Source: Podocnemis expansa
Lineage: Eukaryota; Chordata; Testudines; Podocnemididae
Reading direction: 5' to 3'
Assembly: GCA_007922195.1 (NCBI GenBank)
Contig: ML681992.1
Location: forward strand, 41,875,221-41,939,220
DNA: 64,000 bases
Shown: positions 22,916-33,970 of the stretch, one piece after another
Layout of the letters: the number at the start of each line of letters is the position of its first letter
Position numbering within the stretch: position 1 is the first letter of the stretch
Translations under genes and position numbers: made by a program
Notes under the pieces: generated by a model
Database searches by the model: none
Seen by the model: only the letters and a program-made list of their open reading frames with translations
Told to the model about the DNA's origin: nothing

Positions 22916-22923
22916 GGCTAAAC

Positions 22924-23305
22924 CAGGGGTGTGCAACCCGTGGCTCTTTGGCTGCCTCTTTGCAGCTCTGGGCTCCAGAAACCACCCCCAGCCCCTGCTG
23001 CCATCAATGGGACCCCGCAGGTGGTCCACTCCTGCCTCTAGTCCCTACCCCTGCCACTAAGGGACCCTGCAGGCAGCCCATAGCAGACTCCAGGCCCACC
23101 CTGCCACCCGGGGACCATGCAGGGAGGTCCATTCCTGGGTCTCGGCTCATCCTCCTCCCAGCAGGAGACCCTAACACAGTGGCCTGGCCCAGCTCTCCCC
23201 CACCTTTTACCAGGAGGTTACACACACTGCGGCTCTCAAAACACTTGGTTATTTAAGGAATTTTTTTAAAATGGCTCTTCTTATCCTTTGGGTTGCTGAC
23301 CTCTT
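22924..23305. mobile_element. hAT element, 382 bp
   Basis: The left end is CAGGGGTGTGCAACCCGTGG; the right end read inward is AAGAGGTCAGCAACCCAAAG, so the TIR core is RAGGKSWGCAACCC. The TSD is GGCTAAAC (22,916-22,923) and GGCTATAC (23,306-23,313), 7 of 8 identical. A GGCTCTTTGGCTGC / TGGCTCTTCTTATCC pair lies just inside each end. The interior contains GC-rich CCTGCAGG strings and no gene. Confidence 0.8.
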
Positions 23306-23313
23306 GGCTATAC

Positions 23314-24194
23314 TGTAGTAACCTGTATAGAGTTCGGGAAGACTTCAGGTCACCAGAGGGAAGAGTTTAGAGCAGAAAACTAGAAGCTGGTTTGGGTGCA
23401 TATGGCTTGAATTCATGAAACTCTGGTTGTAATTCACTTAATAAAGAGCCACTTTAGTTTTAAGAACTTGGCGTCTTTTTATGTGATTTCTCAGAGCAGA
23501 GTACACAAAAATGTATACAAGTCCTGGAACAGAAGTACTCACAAACAGCATGTAGCTAATTCCCTTCCAAAAACCTAAGTTCACACACCAGTGCTTGGTT
23601 CTGAGAAGCTATTCTGACACAAGAATTACCTCCAAATAAAGAGAATAAAGCTGGGAATAATCCCTCCCTTATCTCATCTGCCTCAGCCACTCCCAAAGGA
23701 CCACAGCATAACAAAACTAACAATAGTGCATTTCTTCAAAGACTAAAACTTGCTCACATGCTAAGAAAAAGAGCTTGCAAGGCTATGTGCAATATTATTA
23801 CCTGGTGACCCCTGCCGCAACAGAATCATTTCATACATTCTTTGTGTAGGAAAGAAATGCATGTCAAAATGCTGCATCCTTCTGGAATCTGTGAAAACCC
23901 ACCTTTTATTTCTGATGAGAAATGTTTTTCATACATTCATTCATTTGGGTCCCAATTCTACTTGGCACAAATATCATCTGTAATAAAAGCATGATTCACA
24001 GGAGTGCTGGTGAGGGACATTCATTTTCATTCTCCTGGTCTCAGTCACCTGATGAATGTCAAGGTTATGAAGTTAATAACTGTCACTTGTCACAGGCCAG
24101 TATCAACAGATACAACTGGAGTCGTGATCTTCTCAGCTCAGTGGGAGCTTAGGACACTCAGAGCCTTACCCCAGTTTCTAGTTCAGGTCCAGTA
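23314..24194. other. Stretch with no recognised gene or element
   Basis: Two overlapping plus-strand frames at 23,922-24,342 (76 and 112 codons) run into the next hAT element and have no recognisable domain. Confidence 0.5.
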
Positions 24195-24202
24195 CTCTAG
24201 AA

Positions 24203-24688
24203 CAGTAGTTCCCAACCTTTTTGGCTTAAGGACCACAGATATTACTTTTATTACCTCAAAGGGCCACCAGTCTCCACCAGCAGGCTCCGTGCCACTGCAA
24301 GCAGAAACAAAGAGTTCAGCAAAAAGGCTGCCTCCTTGCTGATCTCCTGTCTATGGGCTGCAGCAGGGAAACGTCATGTGCCTGTAGCTCTGTGCACTTC
24401 ACCTGGGTCCCCAGGTAGTTAGTCCCTTCTGCAGACTGGAATGGAAGATGAGTGCTCCCCTCCTTCTGACTCCAGCAGGGACCTTAGCACCTATGGTCCT
24501 AGACAGAAGGCTTTGCTGTGCTCATTTTACAGATGGGGAAGGACTGCTGATCTTCCATCCCCTTGGCTGCAGCAAGGAGCCTGCACCAGTCTTTTAGCCC
24601 TGAGGAAACATGTTTGGCTTGGGCTCTTGGACACTGGAAGCCCCTGTGGCCTACTTTTGGCCCTCAAGTGATAGGTTGGGAACTATAG
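24203..24688. mobile_element. hAT element of the GTTCCCAACCT type, 486 bp
   Basis: The left end is CAGTAGTTCCCAACCTTTTT; the right end read inward is CTATAGTTCCCAACCTATC. The TSD is CTCTAGAA (24,195-24,202) and TTCTAGAA (24,689-24,696), 7 of 8 identical. The left arm continues GGCTTAAGGACCACAG, a typical just-subterminal string of this hAT group. Frames inside are compositional. Confidence 0.82.
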
Positions 24689-24819
24689 TTCTAGAAGATG
24701 GAGCAACTGTGTGACAGACCCATGAACAGTTTGGCTAACTCATGAGCCCAGAAATGATCCATGGCATACCCATCTATGTCATGTCCTTGTCTGACATTGA
24801 GACCTTTCTTCATGAAAAA

Positions 24820-24855
24820 ACAGAGAGAGAGAGAGACAGAGAGAGAGAGAGAGAC
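24820..24855. repeat. (GA)n microsatellite
   Basis: An almost pure AGAGAG tract with two interruptions (GAGACAGAGA) immediately precedes the palindromic repeat at 24,861. Confidence 0.95.
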
Positions 24856-24860
24856 TAGCG

Positions 24861-24990
24861 AGTAGCTTGATGGTCAGGGCACTCATCAGCGAGTGGGATA
24901 GCAGGGCACAGATTGCAGCTTTAAATCAGGCAAAGCAAGGTTTTGGACTTCAGTCTTTCACAGCTCAGGTGAGTGTCCTGACCACTAGAC
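24861..24990. repeat. Palindromic tRNA-like dispersed repeat
   Basis: TAGCTTGATGGTCAGGGCAC and CTCATC at the left are inversely matched by GGTGAGTGTCCTGACCACTA at the right, around a central TTTAAATCAGGCAAAGCAAG. The left arm resembles a tRNA D-arm/A-box-like string (GATGGTCAGGGCACTC) and the family recurs, split, at 34,264-35,120. Pol III activity is not supported: no terminator or tail was seen. Confidence 0.6.
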
Positions 24991-26570
24991 ATTTTGTCAA
25001 AAAATTCCTGACCTGCTCAGTACCGGTAGTGTTTTGCAACAGGTATCACATGTTATGCATGCTCAGAGGAGGTTTATCGTATTGAGCCCAACTGGCTACA
25101 TGGTTATTTTCCCCACCTAATGTGAGAATGTGACTTCAGACCTTTTGACATGAGTTAGCATTCTGAGCAGCTCGTTGACAGTGGAATGGCATCCAACAGA
25201 AACCTAGGTTCCTACGTAATTATACAGCAGCTGAGAGACTTTTGTCAGCAATGCCCAAGTATGGCTGTCAAGTGCCTAACTATCTTTGTGGATCCAGTGC
25301 TCTATTTTTTAGGTAATCAACTGACCATTAGTCCCATACATGGTCTGTCACAGGTAGGGTTGCATCCATCTCTCCTTTAAGGACCAAAGGCCCCATGAAA
25401 ATCCTCTTCTGTCTTCTGTCTTCCCACTTCCACGGTAATAGCTTAACTGAGATCAAATGATTTGCTAAACTCAAGATCACTCTGTGTGACAAACACCTTT
25501 GTGCTAAACTGGCATCCCTCCTCTCACTCATAGCTCAGCCACCAATAAACAAACAGTTATGAATATCAGTGTCTTTTTTTAAATTTAACTTGAATGATTA
25601 ATGAATTTTCAAATTGTCAGTTTTGAGGCACCGGTTCAATGCAGGAAGAGCACACAGAAAGGGAGTTGCATAGTTTACTTTTCAGCTACATTTCCAAGAA
25701 AGGATTCCTAGAGTGATGCATGTTCTGCAAACGCATGTGTGCATGCATGTGCTGAAGCTATTAATCTCACAGGCTGCCAGACTGGTATCTATAATATTAA
25801 AAAGTAAAACCACATATGATCATTTTTGGGCATTTACAAGCCTGATTACAGGTGCTTGGTGGCTATGAGCTACACAGCTGGCATTTTGTCACAGGTAAGA
25901 TCTGTTAATGAAATCTAGTTTCTAGCTTATGATTAAAAATCAAATAAACTGGCTGTGGCGTATCAATGGCTGAAAACCAACAAATATGGCAGAGGAAGCA
26001 TTAGGTATAAGACACTGACCTGGGGGACTCAAATGGAGAATTATGCCTAATTAAAATACTACTGTCAAACAACATCTGTTGGGAAACAAAGCAACTGAAA
26101 CAACTGTTACAATACAGAGTTATAGGAAGTAATTTGTTTGAGGCAGGTTATGTGTTGGTCATGTAATTCCCGAGCCTTTGTCTTGTTAAGAGCTACATTC
26201 TTTTGAGATGTTATTGCTATTGAAAGCAATGGCATTTACATCCCTTTTCTGTGCATCAACTCCAGTTACTCTTGTGCCAGGATCACAGGCTGGTTCAGAG
26301 CAGGGGAAAGTCATAACTCCCATTGCTGTGCTGCCTCTTGCATTGATATTAAATCTTCCTACAGGGGGAGTTGCTTCTACTAAAATAACTGAAAAAGCAA
26401 GTGAAAGTTTTCCTGATGCATTTGTAACACAGCATGTTCCAGCTGTGTGACGGAACCTCAGATCACGCCCTGGGTTTGGACAATACTCATGGCCTGATTT
26501 TCCATTCTCTTCTCAGTTTCACTCCAGTTTCTTTTCCTTGGACCTGAGTCTCCTGTCTCTCACACTAGTT
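24991..26570. other. Stretch with no recognised gene or element
   Basis: The 80-codon plus-strand frame at 26,208-26,450 begins with a hydrophobic run, but no homologue is recognised and no exon boundary supports it. Short GCATGTGTGCATGCATGTGC alternation lies near 25,733. Confidence 0.45.
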
Positions 26571-26575
26571 TTACT

Positions 26576-26784
26576 GAAACAAGGAGTCCTGTGGCACTTA
26601 AAAACTAACAAATTTATTTATTGCATGAGCTTTTGTGAGAGAAAATCCCACTTGATTTTCTCCCACAAAAGCTCATGGAATAAATAAATTTGTTAGTCTT
26701 TAAGTGCCACAGGACTCCTTGTTTGTCAGTCTGTTTGTTTGTTTGTTTTACTGAACTAGACTAACACAGCTGCCCCTTTGAAAC
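26576..26784. mobile_element. PLE family A inverted tail dimer
   Basis: An antisense tail (AAGGAGTCCTGTGGCACTTA through TTGCATGAGCTTTTGTG, 26,581-26,645) is followed, after about 10 bp, by the sense tail (TTTTCTCCCACAAAAGCTCA through AAGTGCCACAGGACTCCTTG, 26,655-26,722). The sense tip ACTGAACTAGACTAACACAG and CTGCCCCTTTGAAAC completes it. The two arms form a near-perfect ~65 bp hairpin. Head-to-head tails without a coding body are consistent with the inverted pseudo-LTR arrangement described for Penelope elements. Confidence 0.8.
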
Positions 26785-28001
26785 TTGGTTTTACCCAGTG
26801 TATTAATCTACCCTAGGGATTTTCCCCCGCATGCATAGTATCAGAATCATGTACATTGATTTCAAAGGGATTACTTTTGTTTTACACTGGGGTGAGAAGG
26901 AGAAGAATCAGGTTGTCAGTCTCCAAATACATTGTTAACCTTCCTTCTGACTTTAGCACATGATGCACTTAGGGTCTGATCCTAAACACTTCACCATGGT
27001 TTTCTTCCCGTCATCCTCACACTGCAGTGTATGTGTGATGGTGCTGAGGATGCAATCCAGATCAATTGGGACATTGTGTCACCATTTGTCCTGCAACACT
27101 GGGTGCCTCACATTGCTTTGCTGCAGCAGCTTCCAATCTACTATACTCATAACCAGTCTAACAGCATGCAGGTCACCCCCATAGTACATGCAGGCTGGAG
27201 AGCCCAAGCTCATCAGCTTATCATTTGATGCTCAGTGCCACCCCTATATTCTCTCCTGGCTTTGTAACCAGTAAAACTTTTAAATGGATTCTTCTGCTGG
27301 TAACCCCTCCAAGCTAATTCAATTCAATTGATTCAAGCTGTTGGAAGGTGACATAGATAGTCTGAGGGTGAAGGTAGTGCCACTTTTCATCTTTCCCCAC
27401 TTGTTAACTTAATAGCTTTGTTTATCTAATACGTAAAAATGGACCTTCATGTGTTTGCTGGAAGACTGGGCTGGCCAGAGTATTAAATACTCATTCCCTT
27501 TTTTTGAGGCAACCCTGATTACCAAATCCTCCTGATGTGCCTTGTTTTAAACACACTTAAAACATACACCCAGCACACAACCATAAAACTTAATACACTC
27601 CACATACATACATCACACAAGAATATTAATGGCTGGTGAGTTACTCGTTTTCAAATCTATCTCACAAACGTGTATTTTTAATACTCAGTCCTGCCTTGAG
27701 TGTTGGCATTAGTTTACAAGACCCCTTCAGTTCCCTTCCCTTCTATTTTATGATTCTACAAAAGATTAATAGAATAGTGAGTAGGGTTTGACTACGGTGG
27801 TGCTTAATGTTACAGTGTGGAAGACTGTAGTAAGTGAACAGAAAAACAAAACACTTCAAGCAACATTCCTCCCTCTGTAGTTCAGCCACTATGCCATCAC
27901 ATATATACAAATTGCTGTCATTCAGAATGAATCTCCTTTGCCTCCTCAATTTTTTGTGGCTAGCAGTGAAGTTGAAACCGTGTCAGGCACAGGATATTTG
28001 A
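26785..28001. other. Stretch with no recognised gene or element
   Basis: Frames of 65-74 codons at 26,960-27,228 overlap and show no domain. The ACACACTTAAAACATACACC-type A/C-rich sequence at about 27,550-27,620 is low complexity. Confidence 0.45.
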
Positions 28002-28165
28002 GAGACAAGGTAGATGAGGTAATATCTTTTATTGGATCAACATCTTATGTTGATGAGAGAGACAAGCTTGCAAGATCCCTGAAGAGGAGCTCTGTGTGGC
28101 TTGAAAGCTTGTCTCTCGCACCAACAAAAGATGATCCATTAAAAGGCATTAACTAACCCTCTTGT
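28002..28165. mobile_element. PLE family B inverted tail dimer
   Basis: The antisense tail GACAAGGTAGATGAGGTAAT, CTTTTATTGGATCAACATCT and GTTGATGAGAGAGACAAGCT at 28,003-28,070 is followed by the sense partner CTTGAAAGCTTGTCTCTCGC, ACCAACAAAAGATGATCCAT at about 28,100-28,140. The middle (GATCCCTGAAGAGGAGCTCT) is the sequence that normally lies further inside the tail. A 72-codon frame across it is fortuitous. Confidence 0.75.
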
Positions 28166-29100
28166 TTCTCTTTTTGTGGTTTGACATTGAAGCACATTGC
28201 AAAGTATATCTGATGACTGAGAGTTATTACAGTGCATCACACCTGATCCACAGCATTAAGGGAAGTTCAAATATCTTAAATAACTTTTCATTCACAGTTT
28301 GATAATTAGCCATATTCAGGTTGAATAAGTATATGTTGTTTCAGGAAGTCTGGTTAAATAAATGTACGGAGCATGCAACAAATCAAATCTTGGACTAGCT
28401 TAAATAAACAAGGTAGCTGTAAATGAAAAAATAGTGCTCAGGGCACAATATACATGTGATAATCTTAGAAAATTATCATGTTATCTTAATTTTCTGTTAA
28501 TAAAACATAATTCTGTCATAAATTGGCAAGGATGTTGGTTGTACTTTAATTCCTTCATACCAACTCCCAGGCACATTATTTTTCTGCCCTCATTGCATTT
28601 TTATTAAAACAAGGTTCAGCTGTTTCCCTTCCGCATGCTGGCCAAAATACTAGTTTCATCTGTGTTCGATATTCTTTGCACAATAAATGAAAGAGAAATG
28701 TTTCAAGATGCCATAAATAAAAAGGGGAACCATTTAAAGCTGCCCTTACTAAATAAGAGATCACAAACAACCAGACAGTTTGTAAGATGACTTTTTTGTT
28801 CTGCAACTGTTTTATTCATAGCAATTTTGCTTTTTTTTTTTTTCCCCTACACAAAATCACAAACACTTGATCTCTGATTAATAATCTTCTGGACTGGCAG
28901 TGCTATAAACATCATTCTTTTCCATGATATTACATTGCATTTTCCACAGTGCTTTTTCTTTCTATTGTGAGAAATCAAATTTATTTGATGACAAAAGATC
29001 TTCTTTTTTCTTTTTTTTTTAATGCTATCAGCGCTTTATAAACATCTTACCGTATCTGCATCACAGACCCTGGAGGATGTCTAGACATTTGGTGAGCTAA
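28166..29100. other. AT-rich stretch, nothing recognised
   Basis: Homopolymer T runs occur at about 28,830-28,844 and 29,012-29,021. The 76-codon minus-strand frame at 28,576-28,806 has no domain. Confidence 0.5.
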
Positions 29101-29104
29101 GTTC

Positions 29105-30125
29105 CAAAGGGGCAGCTGTGTTAGTCTTGTAAAGCAAAAAAAGCAAAGAATCTTGTGGCACTTAAAGACTAACAGATTTATTTATCGCATGAGCTTTCAT
29201 CGGAGAAAATCTGACAAAGTGGGATTTTTCTCCCACGAAAGCTCATGCAATAAATAAATCTGTTAGTCTTTAAGGCTGTGTCCACATCAGAGCTTTATTT
29301 TGAAACAACAGTCGTTGTTTCAAAATAAAGCCTGGTAGGTCTGAACGACGTTCCATTATTTCGAAACGACAGGACCGCGTCATTTTGAAATAATGGCTGT
29401 TGTTTCGAAAGTGTTAAACCTAGCATGAAATCGAAATAGCCCTTGTAAGAGGCCAGGGGGGTGCCAGTACCCCCAGCCCATCAGGCTCTGCAAACCTCGG
29501 CGCGGAGCCCGGGCAGGGGAGCAGAGCTGGCTCCAGCAGCCCCTGCTCAGGGGCAAGACTTGAGCCCGGATGGAGGGACACAGCTGGCTCCGGCGTCCCC
29601 TGACCTGACGGCAAGCCCTGAGCCTGGGCTGGTGGGGTGAGCAGGCTCATCACCGGCAGCCCCCCCCCAGCAGCCAGCACCTGGGCAAGCCTGGGGAACT
29701 GGCTCTGGGACCCCCCCCACCGGGTGGCAGAGGTGGTGCCCCATGGTCCCTCCTCCGCTGCCCCAACAGCAGTGGGGGATGCAAGGCAGGGGGATCCCTG
29801 CCCTGGGGGCTGTTTTCCCCTGCCTGGCTCTCCAGGTGAGAGCCAGGCAGGGGATTGGGTAGCAACATGGCCCTCCCAGGGGGTCATGTTGCCACATCTC
29901 CCAGGGTGCCCCTTTGCAGAATCAAAATAGCATGTCCACACACAGGGCATGCTATTTCGATTTGAGGGCTTGCCTTATTTCAAATTAACATTTTCTTATT
30001 TTGATTTAAGTTATTTCAAAATAAGGCTTTTATCTGGAAATGAGTTATTTATTTTGAAATAACAGTTAACATGTGAACACAGCCTAAGTGCCACAAGACT
30101 CCTTGCTTTTTTTGGTGAACTAACT
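29105..30125. mobile_element. PLE family A inverted tail dimer, split by a MITE
   Basis: It starts with the antisense tip TTCCAAAGGGGCAGCTGTGT and the antisense tail (GTGGCACTTAAAGACTAACA to CGCATGAGCTTTCATCGG, about 29,155-29,204). A spacer TCTGACAAAGTGGG and the sense tail (TCTCCCACGAAAGCTCATGC to CTGTTAGTCTTTAA, 29,230-29,273) follow. The sense tail resumes after the MITE as GTGCCACAAGACTCCTTGC at 30,088. The PLE was therefore in place before the MITE arrived. Confidence 0.85.
29274..30084. mobile_element. MITE of TTATTTCGAAATAA type, 811 bp, with GC-rich core
   Basis: The ends are GGCTGTGTCCACATCAGAGC and, inward from the right, GGCTGTGTTCACATGTTAAC, each followed by strings such as TTATTTTGAAACAACAG. 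The TSD is TAA at 29,271-29,273 and 30,085-30,087, exact, within the known PLE tail sequence. The ~450 bp core (about 29,450-29,920) is GC-rich (GCCCCTGCTCAGGGGC, CCCCCCCAGCAG) and contrasts with the AT-rich arms, so it may be captured DNA or an expanded internal repeat. The 176-codon minus-strand frame at 29,420-29,950 overlaps other frames and has no domain. Confidence 0.85.
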
Positions 30126-30916
30126 ATCTTTGCAATATTTTCTGAGTATTGTTTCTCTTTTCTATTTAATGGACAAGGGAGGGGAAAAAACACATATAGC
30201 CTGTAATACCAAACTTTCCAAGACAACTAGCACAGTTCTCACATGATATGCCAAAAAAGCTGAGTGAAATTGTTCATTAATGCTGTTAACAATCCACAAT
30301 GGGCAAATGTACAAACTAGCCAGGAACTCTCTGAATATTCAGCCTTTGTCTTCTTTTAAAAATAGCTAATTCATTGGTCATGAAAATCAGAGGCTAGGAG
30401 TTATAACCGAAGTTTGTGTTTTGCCAATGACTTCAAAAATCTCTGGATCAGGCTGTTATCTTGGCATACAATGATCCAGTGACTTTCCATAGGAAAAATG
30501 ACAATGAGGATGGCAAGGAAAGATAAAAGAAATTATGTGCTGTTTTTAAGGTGAAAAATGGATGATTGGCTGTGACCATGAAGCTTTGTGTCACAAGGAC
30601 CTGAGTCAGAATTTGAACCCAATTTTGTATAGGTGAAAGACCATTGCATCACTTAGAGTCTAATTATTAAATTTCTTCTTTTTCACTTAAAATGTGGCTT
30701 TGTAGGATTTACCCGCTATTATTTTGCTCTTTTTAAGACTAACATAACCATTTAGTCCCACCATTATAGGCATGATAAGCAAGGTTCTTCTCAAATGTAA
30801 ATAGAGGTGGCAGAATCTGGTGCTTCAATAGCTTTGACAAGAAACAAGAACCAAAAACTGTCATCTGAATTTTGATAATGAATGTTTATAGCATTGGGGC
30901 TGCACTAACATGCTCA
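30126..30916. other. AT-rich stretch, nothing recognised
   Basis: CACAAGGACCTGAGTCAGAA and TTTGAACCC near 30,593-30,622 may be half of the palindromic tRNA-like repeat. Otherwise I see nothing. Confidence 0.4.
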
Positions 30917-30924
30917 CTGTATAT

Positions 30925-31120
30925 CAGTGGTTTCCAAATTTAGGGTTGGCAGTCAGGATCCAGTACTGAGTCACAGACCCTCAGATACTGGCTCACAGCA
31001 CCCCCCTGCTGTCGCCATCAAAAGACTAGAAGGCATTGCACAAAAATGGAATTTTTGAGTTGCAGGCATAAATGATTTTTTTTAGCTGGGTCGTGAGGAA
31101 AAAAAGTTTGAAAACCACTG
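30925..31120. mobile_element. hAT MITE with perfect 8 bp TSD, 196 bp
   Basis: The TIRs are CAGTGGTTTCCAAATTTAGG and, inward from the right, CAGTGGTTTTCAAACTTTTT. The TSD CTGTATAT is identical at 30,917-30,924 and 31,121-31,128. The body (GGATCCAGTACTGAGTCACA, GACCCTCAGATACTGGC, AAAAGACTAGAAGGCATTG) is shared in the same orientation with the copy at 52,261-52,448. Confidence 0.92.
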
Positions 31121-31128
31121 CTGTATAT

Positions 31129-33009
31129 AATCCCTAAAACATAATCCCCAAGAATACATTATGCTGCTATCATTATTATGTACATAATCCCTGAGAATTC
31201 ATTATGCCACTTGTGAAATTCTGTGCTGGAGAAATTCTCAGCAATGGCACTCTACAAGATTGAGGAACTAAAAGAACATAGAATCTCGACCAGTGTTTCA
31301 ATAAAACAAAATAATATAGACCTGACTTATGTTTTTTCTACTTGATTTGTGCTAGTTCAGCAGTACAAAACCACCACGAACTCTCCAAGGAAGCCGGATT
31401 TATTGCAACTAGAACACCACAAGGCAGTCAGAACGCACCACTGACTAAAGACTTGTATTTTACTGGGGCAGAAGGAATGCAAAGTGAATAAAAAGTGCTA
31501 CTCAGAACAGTAACTAGAACTTAGCTAAACTTGGAAGTTTTATCCCACAGAAAATTCTGACTTCTCACATTGTTTTTCATCCCATGTCAGAACCAAAAGT
31601 TGAAGTTTTACACGTAACAAAAATTCTGGAAAATTTCAGTTTGGAAATGTCATAATGTTCTGTTTCAGTATTTTTAATCAAAACAAAACAGTCCAACATT
31701 TCCAAAATTGAAACGATTCACTTTGTATTTATTGAACTTATCTGAAATGCTTTAAGTCAGTTCAGGATTAAATACATTTTTCATAGTGCCATACTGAATT
31801 ATAGTAGGAGTCAATAGGGTGATTGATTCTTATAGCACAAGCTCCCTAGTCATACTATATCTTTCATAGTGACCACATACTTCACTCAGAGGAAAATGTA
31901 CATTGCATTACTTGTCCTCCAGGGAGCTGATCTGATAGGAGAGATTTGGGCTTGAGCTACTCCACCCTACACACTGATAGGGAAATGCAGATGTCAAACT
32001 ATTTAGAAATTAAACATTTCAGGTCAGTTAAAAAACAAAGTATTCTGACTTGGGTCAAACCAACCCAAACTGAAAGAATTAATTTATATTTCCTGAAATG
32101 AACATTAAAAATAAAAGTTTCAGCAAAATCAAGCTTTTCCCATGGAAACGTTAAACTGCATTTTCTGTCAAAAAAAAAATAACTCTCGTGGAAAATTCCC
32201 ACTCAGCTCCAATGGTGACCATTGACACCTACTTTGTACTAATTTTGCACAGTTATAACCTAGACAAAGGGCAAGGCAGTGAAAAATAATTCACTAGCAC
32301 TCTGTAAGTATATAATACACTCAATATTACTATTAATAACATACCATTTCATAAAATTGTGGAAAAGCAGCCCCACTTCTACCACAAGATATTATGTTAC
32401 AGAACTGTCCATTTTCTAGATGCTATCCATGTCCAGAGTGTGCTCCCTGTGGCTTGTGTTTACTATTAAAGTCCATAACTGGTCCATGCAAATATGCTCC
32501 TCTGCAGGTCATCTATTCAGGGTATGCAGTCTGTAACACTACTCCCTTGGACTAAAACTCTTTTATCATTGTACTTGCAGTGCCTAAATGGAATTCTGAA
32601 ATAATGTTGTTCACTTTCTATTTTTAGATCCCAGTGAGATAACACCTGTCTAGACAGATGAATATCTGGACTGTGAAACCAAGGACAACTGAGAGGTAAG
32701 TGAATCAGGCTAAGTAGCATTCCTTCATTACTGGGTCTCGCCTGATCCCCCAAGTCCCAAAGAAACTGTGAATGCTGAATGCTTGCTCTTTTCTTGGAAT
32801 GAGTTGGTGCTGAAATGAAGCTGTGTTAATCCTGAGCAAATGACCTAAACTAAAGCATATTTAGTAAAAATTAAGGGAATGTGAAACAACAAAATAAGCC
32901 CCATTTTTAACTGTGAACTAGGCTTTATTGTATAAATATATCTGTTCGTCATGCGATATGCAACATAGTTCTAGCCTTATCATTTGCAGAATATTAGAGA
33001 AAAAAAGAT
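31129..33009. other. AT-rich stretch with a small duplication
   Basis: ATAATCCCCAAGAATACATT (about 31,142) recurs as ATAATCCCTGAGAATTCATT (about 31,185), a two-copy local repeat directly beside the hAT MITE. No gene or other element was recognised up to the short PLE piece at 33,010. Confidence 0.5.
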
Positions 33010-33060
33010 GGGAGAGATAGTATCTTTTGTTGGTCCTCATCCACCTTGTCTCTCCTGAGA
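33010..33060. mobile_element. PLE family B inverted tail, minimal fragment
   Basis: Antisense ATAGTATCTTTTGTTGGTC is directly joined to sense TCATCCACCTTGTCTCTCCT. Both are pieces of the tail seen at 15,308 and 28,002, again head to head but nearly reduced to the junction. Confidence 0.5.
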
Positions 33061-33514
33061 TATGACATTCTCAAACTAGATCAGAACTTTGGCTTATCTA
33101 TGCTATAAGAGCTTACCATTATACTAATTACTACATTAGACTAGGATCTTATCTTTGACAGTGGTCAATATCTGAATCTTCAGAAGAAGTTTTAACATGT
33201 CTCTCACCAATAATGTTTTTACTCTTTTGAGAGAGCTGCAAAGGAATTCCTTCCCAACACCAATTAGTTATTACTTGATTATCTAAATATTTGATTACAT
33301 TTACTAAATCTAATCTATGGGGTTGTAAAACAGAATAGCTCCCTTTAAGTCAATGGAGCTATGGATATTTACACAACCTGAGATTTGGCCAACTATCACT
33401 CTTATTGACACCATCAGGAGTTGATGACTGGAAGTTCCATAGTCTGCTTTGACTACTAAAACAGTAATAAGTCAAAGTGCTATACAGAACTATTTTTGGG
33501 TGTCAGCAGGAGCT
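33061..33514. other. AT-rich stretch, nothing recognised
   Basis: No frame over 60 codons and no element termini were found. Confidence 0.5.
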
Positions 33515-33522
33515 CCCTCACC

Positions 33523-33970
33523 CGGGGTGGCTAAACTTAGGGAACTCAAAAGCCACACAAGCTGATTATTAAACTTTAATGAGCAACACTGAGGCATAGA
33601 ACCATACACTTTCACCAATTCCAAAATTACTAAGTTTAAAATTCATTGCACACTTTAATTTTATTGTAAAAAGAAGGCAAATAAATATTGATCCTACTTA
33701 TGTCATATTCTAAAAATTATTTAAGGTTACCATTTAAACTAAGTCATCAGTAAAAATACTGCTGCTTGCCCCCGCCACCTGTGACCAGGCAGCCACTTCC
33801 CCCTGCTGTCCCCAACCATGCCCGCTCTCTCCTCCCATCCCCGACCATGCCGCCACTTCCCTCACTGTCCCTGACCATGCTCCCGCTTCCCTTGTCATGC
33901 TCTTCTGCCGGCCACACTTTTTCTTTCAAGAGCAACATGCAGTTCATGAGCCACAGTTTGGCCATGCCTG
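33523..33970. mobile_element. hAT element, 448 bp
   Basis: The left end is CGGGGTGGCTAAACTTAGGG; the right end inward is CAGGCATGGCCAAACTGTGG. Both continue into a CTCAAAAGCCACA / GCTCATGAACTGC region. Flanks are CCCTCACC (33,515-33,522) and CCCTAGCC (33,971-33,978), 6 of 8 identical. A C-rich imperfect repeat of CCATGCC..CACTTCCC units (about 33,775-33,905) gives mirrored 72-codon frames that are not genes. Confidence 0.72.

Noticed and set aside
24861..24990. A tRNA gene
   Set aside because: Only part of a D-arm/A-box-like string is present and the unit is an inverted repeat, with no anticodon arm, T arm or terminator.
29420..29950. 176-codon minus-strand frame
   Set aside because: It is inside the GC-rich core of the 811 bp MITE, overlaps frames on both strands and has no motif.
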